A DNA stretch of 44,440 bases from Capnocytophaga leadbetteri (GCF_003054025.1 NZ_QBKG01000016.1:1-44440), one strand, 5' to 3'. Shown: positions 14,277-22,957, counted from the first letter of the stretch. Program-made: numbers and translations. The notes: generated by a model not told the origin, from the letters alone.

Positions 14277-15929
14277 TTATTTTGTACTCTTTTTATTAGT
14301 TTTTGTTGCTTGCTTCTTCACTGCTTTCTTAGTAGCAGAGGTGCTTTTGTGGTGGTAGTAGTGCAGGCATTCATCTATGTAAAAATCGTGCTGATTTCTA
14401 ATAAGCCCCGCTACGTTATTGTTAAACCATATTTCAGCCAAGCTGGCTTTCAGGTGTTTAGCTATCTCATTGCTGTTCTTGCTAAAATTTAGGTTGATGC
14501 GCCTATTTTTTAAGAATTTAGCAAAGGCCATTAGCATCTCTTTCGGCACTTTATAGTCGGTTATAAAGTATGCCTTATGGGGCTTGCTGTTTAGCGATGG
14601 GTGACTGTCTAAATACTCAAACAGAAAGAAATTGGTCAGTCCTGAGCGCAGTACTTCATTTACTAAATAGCTTTCGGGCTTCATATCTATAGGCACATAT
14701 ACATCGGGGTAAATACCGCCACCGCCATATACTACTTTTCCCTTAGGGGTCGTAAATTTCAGCGAGTCAGGCACGGTAGCATTGTCTATCTGAAAGCTGC
14801 CTCGCTGGTGTCCCAAACCGTAAGGCTTCTGTATAGACCGCCCTGTAGGGGTGTAATAGCGCGCAGTGGTTAGCCGTACTGCCGACCCATCGGGTAAGGG
14901 CATTTCGCTTTGTACTAATCCTTTCCCAAAGGTGCGTCTACCTACTATCACGCCTCGGTCGTTGTCTTGTAGCGCTCCTGCTACTATCTCGCTGGCTGAG
15001 GCAGTGTTTTCATTTACCAATATAAACACGGGCTTATCTTCAAATAGCCCCCCTTCAGTAGAGTAGGTCTCTTCTATCTCTTTGCGGTTGTTTTTGGTAA
15101 ACACTATCATTTTGTTTTTAGGCAAAAACTCATCAGCTATTTGTATGCCTACATTTAAGAAACCCCCGCTATTGTTGCGCAAGTCAAGTATAAGGCTGTT
15201 TACCCCTTCTTTTTCAAGAGCTTTAAGGGCGGTCGAAAATTCGTTGTAGGTAGTCTCGGCAAATCGGTTCATTCGTATATACCCCAGCGTATCGTTCACC
15301 TTGTAAAAGCAATCTATACTTTTTATAGGTATAAATTTCCGCTCAATAGGAATTCTGAAAATACTGTCTTTGCTCTTTCGGTATATGGTCAGGTCTACCC
15401 TCGAGTCCATTTCCCCCTTCAGTATATTCTTTATCTTATCGATGCTTAACCGTTTCTTAAAGAGGGTGTCTTTGTTAGCCATCAGTATGCGGTCGCCAAA
15501 ACGGATACCTTTCTTCATAGCATCACTTCCTTCTATAGGTCTGATAACGGCTATCGTATCTTTATACATATAGAAACTGATGCCCACCCCTACAAATTTG
15601 CCACTCATTGTCTCGGCTACTTCTTGTATATCTGTTTTCGAGATGTAGGTAGAGTGGGGGTCTAACTTTCGCAATATACTATTGATGGTCAGGTCTACTA
15701 TACTATCGGTATTTACATTATCCACATAATCCTCCTCTATATAGTCTATCAGCCGTCCGAGTTTTACCTTATAAGGGTTTTCGGGCACGGTGTCTATATC
15801 GCTGATAGGGAAGGGGAGGGGTGGTGGCGGTTTCGGAATGTAAAAATTAGCTAACTGCCGTCCCAAGATAATCCCTATCGCCAAGGTTATGCCGATAAGT
15901 GTGGGGAGTATGTAGAGTTTGTTTTTCAT
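14277..15929 (-). CDS. C-terminal processing peptidase, family S41
   Basis: An envelope serine protease that probably trims periplasmic or outer-membrane proteins. Residues 6-23 form an N-terminal membrane anchor or uncleaved signal, followed by a Pro-rich linker (PKPPPPLPFP). A PDZ domain covers about 105-190 (GKFVGVGISFY...IRFGDRILMANKD). The S41 domain has the catalytic Ser at 311 in TASASE and Lys at 336 in FGKG, the 25-residue spacing of CtpA/Prc proteases. The last 20 residues are Lys/Thr/Ser rich. It is 10 nt after dsbD and 3 nt before proS. Confidence 0.92.
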   Translation of the reverse strand: MKNKLYILPTLIGITLAIGIILGRQLANFYIPKPPPPLPFPISDIDTVPENPYKVKLGRLIDYIEEDYVDNVNTDSIVDLTINSILRKLDPHSTYISKTDIQEVAETMSGKFVGVGISFYMYKDTIAVIRPIEGSDAMKKGIRFGDRILMANKDTLFKKRLSIDKIKNILKGEMDSRVDLTIYRKSKDSIFRIPIERKFIPIKSIDCFYKVNDTLGYIRMNRFAETTYNEFSTALKALEKEGVNSLILDLRNNSGGFLNVGIQIADEFLPKNKMIVFTKNNRKEIEETYSTEGGLFEDKPVFILVNENTASASEIVAGALQDNDRGVIVGRRTFGKGLVQSEMPLPDGSAVRLTTARYYTPTGRSIQKPYGLGHQRGSFQIDNATVPDSLKFTTPKGKVVYGGGGIYPDVYVPIDMKPESYLVNEVLRSGLTNFFLFEYLDSHPSLNSKPHKAYFITDYKVPKEMLMAFAKFLKNRRINLNFSKNSNEIAKHLKASLAEIWFNNNVAGLIRNQHDFYIDECLHYYHHKSTSATKKAVKKQATKTNKKSTK

Positions 15930-15939
15930 TTAAATGCTA

Positions 15940-17949
15940 TTATTTGCCAAAGGCGGTGATACCTTTTCTGAGCCATTTGTAAAACTCATCAGCATCATCG
16001 GTATCGGGGGTATACCCTATAGGGGCTACTAAATTTTCGCCCTCGTGGTTCATCAGCACATAAAAAGGCTGTGTGTTGGCTTTGTATTTCAGAGTCTGAA
16101 ACTCACTCCATTTCTGACCTATAGTCTTAATGAGTTTGCCTTCTCTTATTTGCGATGGTTTCACTTCACTCTCTGGTAGCGGACGTTTGTCATCTACGTA
16201 TAGCGAGATAAGTACTACTTCGTTTTTGAGTATATCTAACACCTGTGGCTTAGGCCATACGTTTTGCTCCATACGGCGGCAGTTTACGCACGACCAGCCT
16301 GTGAAATCTAATAGTACCGGCTTATTTTGTTGTTTAGCGTAGGCCAATCCTTTCTCATAGTCGTCAAAGGTTATGATATTATGTGGCTTAAATAGGTGGG
16401 CTCCTTCAGGTAGCGCGCCTTCTTCTGCCCCAACGGCTCCTTTACCTACTCCATATGGCGATTCGCTGTAGTGTTGTGGGGGCGGGAAAGCGTTGATAAG
16501 GTTCAGAGGGGCACCCCATAACCCTGGTATCATATAGATAGTGAAACTTAAAGTCAGCAGCCCCAAAATGAGTCGCCCTACTGATATGCGGTCAGAAGCA
16601 TCATCGTGTGGCAAACGTATTTTTCCAAATAAGTATAACGAAAGGGCGCCAAATATAGCTATCCAAATAGCGATAAATACTTCGCGTTCTATCCAGTGGT
16701 ATTGTACCACTAAGTCAGCATTCGATAAGAATTTAAATGCTAAGGCCAATTCCAAAAAGCCCAATACTACTTTCACAGTGTTCATCCAACCACCCGATTT
16801 TGGCAGTGATTGCAACCACCCAGGGAAAGCCGCAAATAGTGCAAAAGGCAAGGCTATAGCTAATGAAAAACCAAACATTCCCATAATAGGGGCGATACCC
16901 CCTTGCGAGGCTGCTTGTACTAATAAAGAACCTACTATAGGCCCTGTGCACGAGAAAGATACAATGGCTAAGGCCAGTGCCATAAAGAAGATACCTACAA
17001 AACCACTGCGGTCGGCTTGGGCATCAATCTTAGTACTCCACGAGCTGGGTAGGGTAATTTCAAAAGCTCCTAAAAATGAGATAGAAAAAACTACTAAAAT
17101 AAGGAAGAATATAAGGTTAAATAAAAAGCTACTTGAAAATGCGTTTAGCACATCAGCTCCAAAGATAGCAGTTACTACCGTGCCTAATAACACGTAAATC
17201 ACGATAATAGAAATACCGTAAGTTATCGCATTTCTGATGCCCTTAGCCTTTGTTTTACTTTGTTTAGTAAAGTAGCTCACTGTCATTGGTATCATCGGGA
17301 ATACGCAAGGGGTCAGTAGAGCTGCAAACCCTGCCAAAAATGATAAAAGGAATATCGTCCAAATACCCTGATTGTGAATAGGGGTAGGGTTTATTGCCTC
17401 TGTTTTTGTTTCGCTTACAGTCGTAGCAGGCGCTGCGTTATTGTCTGCTGGCGGATTGTTAAAGGTGAATTGTGGACTAACACCTGCGGGGGCAGCGGCA
17501 TTATCGGTTAGTTCAAATACCAAATCTACTGTATCTGGGGGCGAGCAGTTGTTGTCATTACAACTCATAAATTCTACACTCCCTTTAATGCTTGTCGCCG
17601 CCTTATTAAGCAGTTTTATGTGTTGTTTAAATACCGCTTGGTTGTGGAAATAAGAAATCTCCATATTAAACACCTTGTCGTGCTTCAGTATAGGGGTCGA
17701 TTCTTCGGTCTTTCCTACAAGCTCAAAGTCAGTATTTTTTTCAAATTCAAAAGTAGTCGGAATAGGTCCATTGGGCGGGATATTCTGTCCATACAGCTTC
17801 CAACCAGCCTCTATAGTAGCCTTAGCCACCAAGTAATATTCAGTATCATTGATTTTCTCAACGCTGGTAGACCACTTTACAGGGGTATAAATTTGTGCCT
17901 TTGCTATCGCAACAAAAGCAATAAATAGTAATGTAATGAGTTTTTTCAT
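15940..17949 (-). CDS. dsbD: Thiol:disulfide interchange protein, DsbD family
   Basis: DsbD carries reducing power from cytoplasmic thioredoxin across the inner membrane. The 669-aa protein has a signal peptide (1-18, ending AKA), an N-terminal immunoglobulin-like domain with SCNDNNCSPP (the two redox Cys), eight or so membrane helices at about 195-480 with TPCVFPMIPMTVSYF and SFSCTGPIVGS (the two membrane Cys), and a C-terminal thioredoxin domain with WSCVNC at 553-557. All three redox pairs are present. The promoter is at 17975-18005. It heads an operon with the S41 protease and proS, linking protein folding and processing in the envelope. Confidence 0.93.
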   Translation of the reverse strand: MKKLITLLFIAFVAIAKAQIYTPVKWSTSVEKINDTEYYLVAKATIEAGWKLYGQNIPPNGPIPTTFEFEKNTDFELVGKTEESTPILKHDKVFNMEISYFHNQAVFKQHIKLLNKAATSIKGSVEFMSCNDNNCSPPDTVDLVFELTDNAAAPAGVSPQFTFNNPPADNNAAPATTVSETKTEAINPTPIHNQGIWTIFLLSFLAGFAALLTPCVFPMIPMTVSYFTKQSKTKAKGIRNAITYGISIIVIYVLLGTVVTAIFGADVLNAFSSSFLFNLIFFLILVVFSISFLGAFEITLPSSWSTKIDAQADRSGFVGIFFMALALAIVSFSCTGPIVGSLLVQAASQGGIAPIMGMFGFSLAIALPFALFAAFPGWLQSLPKSGGWMNTVKVVLGFLELALAFKFLSNADLVVQYHWIEREVFIAIWIAIFGALSLYLFGKIRLPHDDASDRISVGRLILGLLTLSFTIYMIPGLWGAPLNLINAFPPPQHYSESPYGVGKGAVGAEEGALPEGAHLFKPHNIITFDDYEKGLAYAKQQNKPVLLDFTGWSCVNCRRMEQNVWPKPQVLDILKNEVVLISLYVDDKRPLPESEVKPSQIREGKLIKTIGQKWSEFQTLKYKANTQPFYVLMNHEGENLVAPIGYTPDTDDADEFYKWLRKGITAFGK

Positions 17950-17974
17950 TGGTCGTTCGTTATATTTAAGGGTG

Positions 17975-18005
17975 CAAAATTACAACAAAATAATGATTTG
18001 TACAA
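17975..18005 (-). promoter_or_regulatory. dsbD operon promoter
   Basis: Read leftward: TTG (complement of 18003-18005), 20 nt, TAATTTTG (complement of 17975-17982). The ATG is 25 nt downstream. Confidence 0.7.
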
Positions 18006-18010
18006 TTTTT

Positions 18011-18411
18011 AAAGTTACTTCTATGTAAGGTGTATTTTTCCATTATAAAGCTCGTGTATGAGCTCCCCCTTCGGAGGAGGGGGCAGGTTTCTATTAACCA
18101 TTATTAATGAGCCTCGCCATATAGAAACCATCGTAACCTGTTTCAAAGTTACTTCGATGTAAAGTTTATTTTTCCATTATAAAGCTCGTGTATCAGCTCC
18201 CCCTTCGGAGGGGGCAGGGGGGAGGTTTCTATTAACCATTATTAATGAGCCTCGCCATATAAAAACCGTCATAACCTGTTTTAAAGTTACTTCGATGTAA
18301 AGTGTATTTTTCCATTATAAAGCTCGTGTATGAGCTCCCCCTTCGGAGGGGGCAGGGGGGAGGTTTCTATTAACCATTATTAATGAGCCTCGCCATATAA
18401 AAACCATCGTA
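18011..18411. repeat. Three-copy tandem array made from the 3' end of the rsmB gene
   Basis: The block (AAAGTTACTTC, then TTTTTCCATTATAAAGCTCG, a C/G-tract hairpin, and the last 45 bp of the methyltransferase gene) is present three times. The TTAACCATTATTAATGAGCC mark starts at 18094, 18232 and 18370, a period of 138 bp. Copy three is the real gene end; copies one and two carry a spare coding end with stop. Hairpins lie at 18063-18083, 18197-18214 and 18335-18352 and could act as terminators. Copy one has a 4-bp shorter hairpin. Differences in the coding part are at third codon positions. Confidence 0.9.
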
Positions 18412-19587
18412 ACCTGATTGATGCGCAAAAATCACCTCTTCAGCCTCTAATTTAAAATCCTTGCCAGCTTCCGAAGCTAAGAAAGTCGCTACTTGCTGGT
18501 GGTTTTCTGAAGGCAATACCGAGCAAGTCGCATATACCAGTTTACCGTCTTTTTTCAGCAGTTTGCTGTACTGCTGCAATATTTCTTGTTGGGTAGTGCG
18601 TATCTGGTCTAAAAACTCAGGTTGCAATTTCCATTTAGCATCAGGGTTGCGGCGCAGTACACCCAAGCCACTACAAGGCGCATCTATCAGCACACGGTCG
18701 GCAGTGCCTTGCATACGCTTCAGTTGCTTAGGGTCTATCAGCTTAGTTTCTATGTTGAAAGCTCCATTGCGGCGTGCTCTCCGTTTGAGTTCTTGCAGCT
18801 TTTGCTCGTAAATGTCCATCGCTATAATCTGACCTTTGTTTTGCAAGAGAGTTGCCAGATGAAGCGTTTTACCACCAGCTCCAGCACAAGTGTCAATAAT
18901 GCGTTTTACGTTATTGTCTATTTGCATAAACGGAGCTACCTTCTGCGAAGAGGCATCTTGCACCTCAAACAGACCGTCTTTAAAAGATTGACTTTTGAAG
19001 ATGTTGCTGCGCTCCACCAATTGCAAAGCATCAGAATACTGCTGTAGCGGATAGCTTTCTACTCCTTCCTCGCGGAGGAGTTGCTGCAGTCTATCACGAC
19101 TTATTTTCAGAGTATTTACACGCAATACTACGGGGGCTAAACTATTCAGACTGTGTAGTTCATCTGTCCAGAGAGCCTCTCCTAATTCTTGTTCTCCCAA
19201 AGCGTCTAACCAGTCAGGCACCGATTCGCGGTATTTGCGTATTTTAGAGAGCTCGTCAAATTTCCCTTTGATGCGTCTAGTAGGGGTATCTTCAAAGTAG
19301 TTTCCCCAGTTCGGCAGCGCAACACCTTTCAGGGTAGCCCATACTGCAAAAAGGCGACGTAGGTTATGTATGCTGAAAGGCTCATATACTTCAGCTATTT
19401 CCGCATAAAGGCGTTTCCAGCGCACTATATCGTAAATCGTTTCAGCTACAAAAGCTCTATCGCGAGCCCCCCAACGCTTATCTTTTTTCAGCAGTTTTTC
19501 TACTACCTTATCGGCATACTGATTTTCGGTAAAAATAAAACCGAGACCCTCAATTACCGCATCCACTAAATTTCTGTGTAATTTCAA
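18370..19587 (-). CDS. rsmB: rRNA m5C methyltransferase, RsmB family
   Basis: The protein probably methylates a cytosine of 16S rRNA using S-adenosylmethionine. The N-terminal about 140 residues are helical with the NusB-like pattern of RsmB (DRAFVAETIYDIVRWKRL). The Rossmann-type domain shows DTCAGAGGKTLHLA (SAM binding), DAPCSGLGVLRRNPD (motif IV Cys) and YATCSVLPSEN (catalytic Cys). At 405 aa it is slightly short but complete. The start is TTG: no in-frame ATG occurs until deep in the protein. The last 15 codons (GYDGFYMARLINNG) exist in three tandem copies beyond the gene, see 18011-18411. RsmB versus RsmF specificity is not certain. Confidence 0.88.
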   Translation of the reverse strand: MKLHRNLVDAVIEGLGFIFTENQYADKVVEKLLKKDKRWGARDRAFVAETIYDIVRWKRLYAEIAEVYEPFSIHNLRRLFAVWATLKGVALPNWGNYFEDTPTRRIKGKFDELSKIRKYRESVPDWLDALGEQELGEALWTDELHSLNSLAPVVLRVNTLKISRDRLQQLLREEGVESYPLQQYSDALQLVERSNIFKSQSFKDGLFEVQDASSQKVAPFMQIDNNVKRIIDTCAGAGGKTLHLATLLQNKGQIIAMDIYEQKLQELKRRARRNGAFNIETKLIDPKQLKRMQGTADRVLIDAPCSGLGVLRRNPDAKWKLQPEFLDQIRTTQQEILQQYSKLLKKDGKLVYATCSVLPSENHQQVATFLASEAGKDFKLEAEEVIFAHQSGYDGFYMARLINNG

Positions 19588-19646
19588 AATACTTTTTTTG
19601 AATGTTGTTTTATACTAAATTTGAATATTGCTTTTATACTAAAAAT

Positions 19647-19674
19647 GAGACGGTGCTTTTCTCATCACCGTCTC
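19647..19674. terminator. Terminator downstream of the FadL-like gene
   Basis: GAGACGGTG (19647-19655) and CACCGTCTC (19666-19674) form a 9-bp perfect stem with a 10-nt loop. It lies between the leftward gene ending at 19741 and the start of rsmB; leftward a short AT-rich tract follows. Confidence 0.6.
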
Positions 19675-19688
19675 TTAGTTATCTGCCT

Positions 19689-19741
19689 GTGCGGCTCGCA
19701 CTCTACTTGTGCGGCTCGCACTTTACCTGTGCAGCTTGCAC
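19689..19741. repeat. Three mini-hairpins with 20-bp period
   Basis: GTGCGGCTCGCAC occurs at 19689-19701 and 19709-19721, and GTGCAGCTTGCAC at 19729-19741. Each is a 5-bp stem with a GCT or GCT-like loop. The third copy touches the stop codon of the FadL-like gene. Spacing is exactly 20 bp. Confidence 0.75.
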
Positions 19742-21342
19742 TAAAAAAGCTGCGCCGTGAAGGTAAACAAGAAGTTACCATAAGTAGATTTTATGTGTGC
19801 AGGAGTTGTCAGCACATTCTCATATATTTGGTAGAGGTTCGTTTGTTTAGCCACATCGTACGAAGCATCTAATCTGATACCACCCAAGGTCACACCAGCT
19901 CCAAACGAATACCCTGTCAGATCACCTACTACAGCTTCTGCTTTTCTATACGGACTTTGTTCGTATCTATAACCTGCTCGCAAGCTTACAAAGTTAGTAC
20001 TCTTAGGGTCTTCTTTTACTAATTTAAAAGGTATTCTATACTCGCCCCCTATGCGTAGGGTCGAGGTATCACCCATTTGGTTTTCAAAAGCACTATTATA
20101 GCCTTTCATATTATTACTTCTGAATTTCAGATTATCGTAGGCTCTGTAGGTGTAATCAATGCTTAAGATACCTCTTTTCTTTATCAGGTAAGCAGCGCTG
20201 GCAGTCCACGCGCTGGGGGTGCGGAACTTGTACTCGCGTTCATACCATATAGGGTCGCCATACCTATTCACCAGTTCTATATCACGGTCATAAGTAGTAG
20301 TAGCCACTCCTGTAGTAGCGTAGAGCACTTGGCGCGACTCCTCTTTCATCCTATACCACGTAGGCGATTGGTAACTTACCCCTAAACGAAACTCATCAGT
20401 TACTTTGATAATACTTCCTAGCTGTAGCGAAAAGCCTTCACCTGTTGTATTGATGTATTGTTTGTGGTTCGCATAGCGTAGGTAAGGGTTTGAACTTCTA
20501 AAATTGTCTTCTTTTACACTATACAACGCCTTTTCGTTGATGTTGTGCGCATTTAAGTTCATTCCTAAGTAAATAAAATCCCCTATTTGCGAAGCAAAGT
20601 TGAAATTGTATTTATTCACATAGCCCGAACGCTCTATTTTATAGGTTTGCAAACGCTCCAGATTATCACCACTAAGGTCATATTCTGTATTGTCTGCCGA
20701 AAGCGTCTTAGGGTTGATAAGACCAGCCTTCAATCCCAAATAAGCCATCTGGGCAGCATAGCCCTCTCTACGTCCTAAAGTAGCATAATACTCTCCTATC
20801 TCTTCCTGCTGGTTTAAATTATATCCTCCTGCAAAAGTACCAAAGCTAAAAGGATTGCCATTATTACCTTTGGTAGCGTAGTCCAAAAAGTAATCGTCTA
20901 AGCCCGTAGTATTGTAAGCCGAATAAGAAAACTTGTCATTGTCAAGAGTTTTGCTTAATTGATAATTAAACCCAAAACTCAATTTCTTCACAGTAGGCGA
21001 TACATCAGGAATAGCAAACACAACCCCGAAATGATTGAAATTAAAATCATTGTTATTTTTCTTATCACTTCGGTCTAAGAAGTTAATATCTCTCTTTTGG
21101 CTGTTGTTATTAAGGCTAAACGAAATTTCGCTTGCGTTGAAAATAGCACTCCCTGCCGGATTGATATTTATGGCTGAAGGGTCGCCACCTAAGGCACCAA
21201 ATGCTCCGCTCATAGCCTTAAAACGGGCGGTACCTGTCAGTTCTTCAGTGCTATAGCGCAAAGCATCAGTATAATTCTGAGCTTGAGTACCCATAGCTGC
21301 TAAAGAAAATCCTAAAAATAATATATAATTGATTTTTCTCAT
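19741..21342 (-). CDS. OmpP1/FadL-family outer-membrane transporter
   Basis: The 533-aa protein has a signal peptide (1-21, ending TQAQ) followed by the N-terminal hatch-like motif of the family: ALRYSTEELTGTARFKAMSG, then AFGALGGDPSAININPAGSA. The remaining sequence alternates polar and aromatic residues as in a 14-strand beta-barrel and ends in Phe (FTAQLF). The family imports hydrophobic compounds such as fatty acids or aromatics; the substrate here is unknown. The gene starts 15 nt after the Tyr/Gly-rich lipoprotein gene and is probably cotranscribed with it. Confidence 0.85.
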   Translation of the reverse strand: MRKINYILFLGFSLAAMGTQAQNYTDALRYSTEELTGTARFKAMSGAFGALGGDPSAININPAGSAIFNASEISFSLNNNSQKRDINFLDRSDKKNNNDFNFNHFGVVFAIPDVSPTVKKLSFGFNYQLSKTLDNDKFSYSAYNTTGLDDYFLDYATKGNNGNPFSFGTFAGGYNLNQQEEIGEYYATLGRREGYAAQMAYLGLKAGLINPKTLSADNTEYDLSGDNLERLQTYKIERSGYVNKYNFNFASQIGDFIYLGMNLNAHNINEKALYSVKEDNFRSSNPYLRYANHKQYINTTGEGFSLQLGSIIKVTDEFRLGVSYQSPTWYRMKEESRQVLYATTGVATTTYDRDIELVNRYGDPIWYEREYKFRTPSAWTASAAYLIKKRGILSIDYTYRAYDNLKFRSNNMKGYNSAFENQMGDTSTLRIGGEYRIPFKLVKEDPKSTNFVSLRAGYRYEQSPYRKAEAVVGDLTGYSFGAGVTLGGIRLDASYDVAKQTNLYQIYENVLTTPAHIKSTYGNFLFTFTAQLF

Positions 21343-21357
21343 TTTTCTTAATATTTT

Positions 21358-22413
21358 TTAATCGCGATTTGAACTTCTGTATCCTCCACTGCTGCTACTA
21401 CTGCTGTTAGAAGACCCACTGCTGTAATTGCCGCCAGAGCTGCTGCTATTGCTATAGTTAGAACTTCTACCAGAATAGTTAGAGTTCGATTCGTAGGCTC
21501 TTCTGGTCTCATAGCCTGTTGGCGGATTATTGTTATATTGCTGATTTTGGTAAGAAGGTCTACCACTATAGTTGCCGTTATTATTGTAATATCCTTGGCT
21601 TTGCGAACGACTATAAGAGCCTCTACCATCTTCATAACGGTTAGCGTTACTTCTGTAGTTGTCATCTCTTATAATAGCACGTCCTCTGCCGCTATAAGAC
21701 CCTCCATTGCCGTACGAACGACTCGGTTCGTAATAGTAATCTCTTGGGCGGTAATCGTAATAATATCCGTAATAAGGATAGTAGCCTCCGTAAGGATAAT
21801 ATCCATAATAAGGGCTATATCCATAGTAAGGACTGTATCCGTAATAAGGGTAGTAATCATAGTACCCACCGTAGTACGGACGATAACCGTAGTAGCCACT
21901 ATAGCCCCAATAAGGGTCGTAATAACTACCCCAGCCCCAGCCAAATGACAAGCTCCAGCGAGCTCTATTTCTGTAGTATGAGTCATAGCCGTAATTAGGG
22001 TACCAATTATTGTAGCCCCAGCTATTATATCCCCACGGACTGTTGTTGTACACATTCACATTCACTTGCGAAGGGTTGCTACCCCAGCCTCCGTAGGCAG
22101 GTGCCCCCGAAGTCGCGTTAGAACGATAGCTATTTACATCAGTGAAATGTGTAAACGAAGTGTCAGGCACTTGGCGGTATTGCTGTGCTTTTTCACCGAA
22201 ATAATCTTTGTAGCGGTTAGGTGCATACCTATTTTCTACAGGCGTATAAGCAGGTTCTTCTACTATTTCCAAATAGCTAGGTCTTTCAGGTACGGGGTCG
22301 TAATATACCCCATCAGCGTAATAATAACCACCACAAGAAAGTAGCGCAAACGATGCCACGAGTAGTAGTAACGCGTGCATCCATCTTTTGTTGATTTGTA
22401 AGTTCCTTTTCAT
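21358..22413 (-). CDS. Tyr/Gly-rich lipoprotein, 351 aa
   Basis: Residues 12-27 are hydrophobic and end in the lipobox ALLSC, with lipidation Cys at 27 followed by GG. No charged surface-export signal (Lys with Asp/Glu right after the Cys) is visible, so the inner face of the outer membrane is more likely. From about residue 118 the sequence is dominated by Tyr, Gly, Pro and Trp, with repeats such as YYGYSPYYGYSPYYGY. The last 100 residues are Ser/Asn/Gly/Arg rich (SSSSSSGGYRSSNRD). The composition suggests a disordered, adhesive or scaffold-like polymer. No known family is recognised. It precedes a FadL-type barrel. Confidence 0.75.
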   Translation of the reverse strand: MKRNLQINKRWMHALLLLVASFALLSCGGYYYADGVYYDPVPERPSYLEIVEEPAYTPVENRYAPNRYKDYFGEKAQQYRQVPDTSFTHFTDVNSYRSNATSGAPAYGGWGSNPSQVNVNVYNNSPWGYNSWGYNNWYPNYGYDSYYRNRARWSLSFGWGWGSYYDPYWGYSGYYGYRPYYGGYYDYYPYYGYSPYYGYSPYYGYYPYGGYYPYYGYYYDYRPRDYYYEPSRSYGNGGSYSGRGRAIIRDDNYRSNANRYEDGRGSYSRSQSQGYYNNNGNYSGRPSYQNQQYNNNPPTGYETRRAYESNSNYSGRSSNYSNSSSSGGNYSSGSSNSSSSSSGGYRSSNRD

Positions 22414-22507
22414 ATTGTATAAGTTTTTTATAAGTCAAACCAAACTTTTACTATAATTGTATCACAATTTTTATGCCATTTTTTTTGAAGCTATCTTCAC
22501 TATACAC

Positions 22508-22600
22508 TGAGCGAACGATGAGCGAACGATAAGCGAAGGAAAGTCGGCGAGCTGGCACAGCCGAGTATGTGACGAACGAAAGTCGGCGAGCTGGCGTAGC
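22508..22600. repeat. Short direct repeats after the DUF4286 gene
   Basis: GAGCGAACGAT is repeated at 22509-22519 and 22520-22530 with a degenerate third copy. GAAAGTCGGCGAGCTGGC occurs at 22539-22556 and 22578-22595 (39 bp apart), each followed by a (C/G)(A/T)AGCC end. The word AGCGAACGAT recurs near 38190. These GC-richer repeats stand out from the AT-rich intergenic sequence and look like dispersed repeat units. Confidence 0.6.
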
Positions 22601-22909
22601 CTAAATATCCCCTTCATCACTTATCATCAATCTTGTCCCAAAGAAAAGTGCCTTCTCGCCAAAAGTAGCAGCAGCCTCTTCTAAAAGTTGTGGCATTTTC
22701 TCTTCTAAAAAAGCTGACAAATTAGCAGCAGAGCTAATCTCGTGATGGATAGCATAATGCCTTTCAGTCGAATCTAATACCCTCATTATTTGTACATTGT
22801 CTACTAATGCAGAGGCGTTTACAGCAGGCAGGTAAGAGTGTGCCAACCACTGTTGCCACGCCTCGAAAACTCCTTCGTCAATGACTGCTGTCAAATTATA
22901 GATATACAT
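22601..22909 (-). CDS. DUF4286 family protein, 102 aa
   Basis: A small ferredoxin-like alpha/beta protein of the DUF4286 family, found in many Bacteroidota and of unknown function. Typical pieces are the start YIYNLTAVIDEGVFEAWQQW, the middle VQIMRVLDSTERHYAIHHEI and the end EKALFFGTRLM. Length is normal. It is transcribed divergently from the 85-aa gene, from a shared near-palindromic promoter region at 22926-22957. Its 3' end runs into the repeats described at 22508-22600. Confidence 0.85.
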   Translation of the reverse strand: MYIYNLTAVIDEGVFEAWQQWLAHSYLPAVNASALVDNVQIMRVLDSTERHYAIHHEISSAANLSAFLEEKMPQLLEEAAATFGEKALFFGTRLMISDEGDI

Positions 22910-22925
22910 ATATTACTTTATTTTT

Positions 22926-22957
22926 TGCAAAGATAAGAAATATTTCTTAGCTTTGCA
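22926..22957. promoter_or_regulatory. Divergent promoter in a 32-bp near-perfect palindrome
   Basis: The two 16-bp halves are reverse complements except for one position (TGCAAAGATAAGAAAT and its partner). It holds TAGCTTTG (22948-22955) for the rightward gene, with TTG at 22925-22927 and a 20-nt spacer, and TATCTTTG (complement of 22928-22935) for the leftward DUF4286 gene. The -33 of one overlaps the -7 of the other, so the two promoters should compete. The leftward -33 is weak. Confidence 0.65.

Noticed and set aside
16541-17197. 218-codon frame antisense to dsbD
   Set aside because: It is the mirror of the membrane-helix region of dsbD, whose codon usage leaves the opposite frame open.
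18011-18411. CRISPR array
   Set aside because: The repeat unit is 138 bp with no short spacer pattern and is derived from a gene end.
21348-22055. Several frames of 84-136 codons overlapping the Tyr/Gly-rich lipoprotein gene
   Set aside because: They are by-products of the repetitive Tyr/Gly codons, and encode Thr/Ile or Ser/Ile low-complexity sequence.
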